13,904 nucleotides of DNA from Candidatus Neomicrothrix sp. UBA4742 (GTDB lineage Bacteria > Actinomycetota > Acidimicrobiia > Acidimicrobiales > Acidimicrobilacustridaceae). Under the pieces are notes generated by a model. The model was not told where the DNA came from and searched no databases. It saw nothing but the letters and a program-made list of their open reading frames with translations. The position numbers were made by a program, and so were the translations under genes. The DNA lies in NCBI GenBank assembly GCA_002403895.1, contig DHIQ01000041.1:5557-19460 (forward strand), written 5' to 3'. Below are positions 13,160-13,904 of this stretch, piece after piece (the first letter of the stretch is position 1; every line of letters starts with the position of its first letter).

Positions 13160-13904
13160 GTGAGGCGCCGCATCACCATCGCCATCCTCGGCATGGTGGC
13201 CGCCGCCCTCCTGCTGGTGGGCCTGGGCACCCTGGCGCTCACCCGCGTCGGCGCCCGCAGCTCGGCGCGCCATGAGCTCGTGGCCCAAGCCGAGGCCACC
13301 AGTTCCCTGTTGGATCTGGGCAACGGCTTGCGCACCGCCAACGGCGCCCGACTTCCCGCCCGCCAGCGCCTCGCCCGCGTCCGCGAGGTGCTGAAGCTGG
13401 AAGACGTCGGCATCGTCTTGCTGGACGAGCAGAACCAACCGGAAGGCGCGGGCGACACGTTCCCGCCCAGCGTCAACCTCACCACCGACGAACTGGCCAC
13501 CCTGCGCACCGGCGAGGTGGTGAGTGGCAGCCGCGGCCAAGAAGTGTACGCCGTCGCCCCGCTGGGCACCATCGGCTCCACCCTCCCTGTGCTCGTGCTC
13601 ACCCGGAACCTGGGGCCGACGGTGGGCTCAGGCTGGGGTTGGTTCGTACTGTCGTCCGCCGTGGTGTTGTTGCTGGGCGCCCTGGTAGCCCTGCGCCTCA
13701 GCCGCCGCCTGACCCAGCCACTACGCGAAGCGACCCAGGCCACAGCCACCATTGCCGACGGTGATCTCAGCGTGCGCCTGCCCATGGCCAGCGGGCGCCC
13801 CAACGACGAGCTGGACGCGCTGGCCCATTCCATCAACGCGATGGCCGACTCGCTGCAGCGCTCTCGCGGGCTGGAACAGCAGTTCCTGCTGTCGGTGTCC
13901 CACG
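13160..13904 (+). CDS. Sensor histidine kinase, 3' partial (cut just after the H-box His)
   Basis: The frame is open from GTG 13160 to the window edge (248 codons) with no stop. A basic N-terminus and transmembrane helix 1 (about 5-28) lead to a roughly 125-residue extracytoplasmic sensor segment (about 32-157). Helix 2 follows (about 159-179, WGWFVLSSAVVLLLGALVAL), then a HAMP domain (about 180-232, with LTQPLREAT and DELDALAHSINAMAD), then the start of the HisKA domain, LEQQFLLSVSH. His248, the last complete codon, is the expected phosphoacceptor; the dimerisation remainder and ATPase domain lie outside. GTG 13160 begins the membrane helix; the frame is open back only to 13115 with no better start codon, and the Shine-Dalgarno is weak. 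It is the partner of the response regulator 99 nt upstream. The sensor region has no cysteine pair or recognisable PAS motif, so the stimulus cannot be named. Confidence 0.93.
   Translation, partial: MRRRITIAILGMVAAALLLVGLGTLALTRVGARSSARHELVAQAEATSSLLDLGNGLRTANGARLPARQRLARVREVLKLEDVGIVLLDEQNQPEGAGDTFPPSVNLTTDELATLRTGEVVSGSRGQEVYAVAPLGTIGSTLPVLVLTRNLGPTVGSGWGWFVLSSAVVLLLGALVALRLSRRLTQPLREATQATATIADGDLSVRLPMASGRPNDELDALAHSINAMADSLQRSRGLEQQFLLSVSH

Overview
The window looks like chromosomal DNA of a high-GC actinobacterium. The evidence is very G+C-rich codon third positions, GTG starts, several TANNNT hexamers placed 6-8 nt before start codons (the actinobacterial leaderless pattern), an AtuA/acyl-CoA dehydrogenase catabolic pair, and a PhoB/OmpR-type two-component pair. 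A separate trpF, rather than reliance on the dual-function PriA of Streptomyces and Mycobacterium, fits a deeper actinobacterial lineage such as Acidimicrobiia. That placement is inference. I see no tRNA, rRNA, CRISPR array, insertion sequence or phage gene, and no gene-free stretch longer than 300 bases (the largest is 6471-6648).

Layout. (1) 1-3151, plus strand: an AtuA-family protein whose frame is open to the left edge through an Ala/Pro/Glu-rich linker, then an acyl-CoA dehydrogenase with the long-chain/isovaleryl-type arrangement of its catalytic base; together they suggest catabolism of branched or terpenoid acyl-CoAs. (2) 3152-3875: an unrecognised 163-codon minus-strand gene flanked by two separate inverted repeats. 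(3) 3876-6470, minus strand: a six-helix membrane protein, a histidine phosphatase and an AMP nucleosidase; the last two overlap as TGATG. (4) 6649-6879, plus strand: a 76-residue single-pass membrane peptide ending in SCGGG. (5) 12312-6904, minus strand: a J-domain membrane protein, a small ABM-fold protein, trpC, trpF, trpB, trpA and a membrane protein with conserved-looking His/Asp motifs, closely packed. trpE, trpG and trpD are not here. (6) 12377-13904, plus strand: a response regulator and a histidine kinase, the kinase cut by the window edge exactly after its phosphoacceptor His.

How the parts work together. The trp block covers the last steps from CdRP and PRA to tryptophan (TrpF, TrpC, TrpBA), with trpB and trpA overlapping by 4 bp as expected for a stoichiometric complex. 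Six minus-strand genes, including trpF inside the trp block, carry a TANNNT box positioned for leaderless transcription, so the tightly packed block may have several internal promoters. The 64-bp divergent gap between the J-domain gene and the response regulator contains a long imperfect inverted repeat that covers the J gene's start and candidate -10, an attractive operator.

I do not see a convincing wholly new system. The most unusual items are the AtuA N-terminal extension, the acidic tail on TrpF, the divergent operator-like repeat, the recurring leaderless promoter pattern, the 76-residue peptide and the unrecognised 163-codon gene between inverted repeats.
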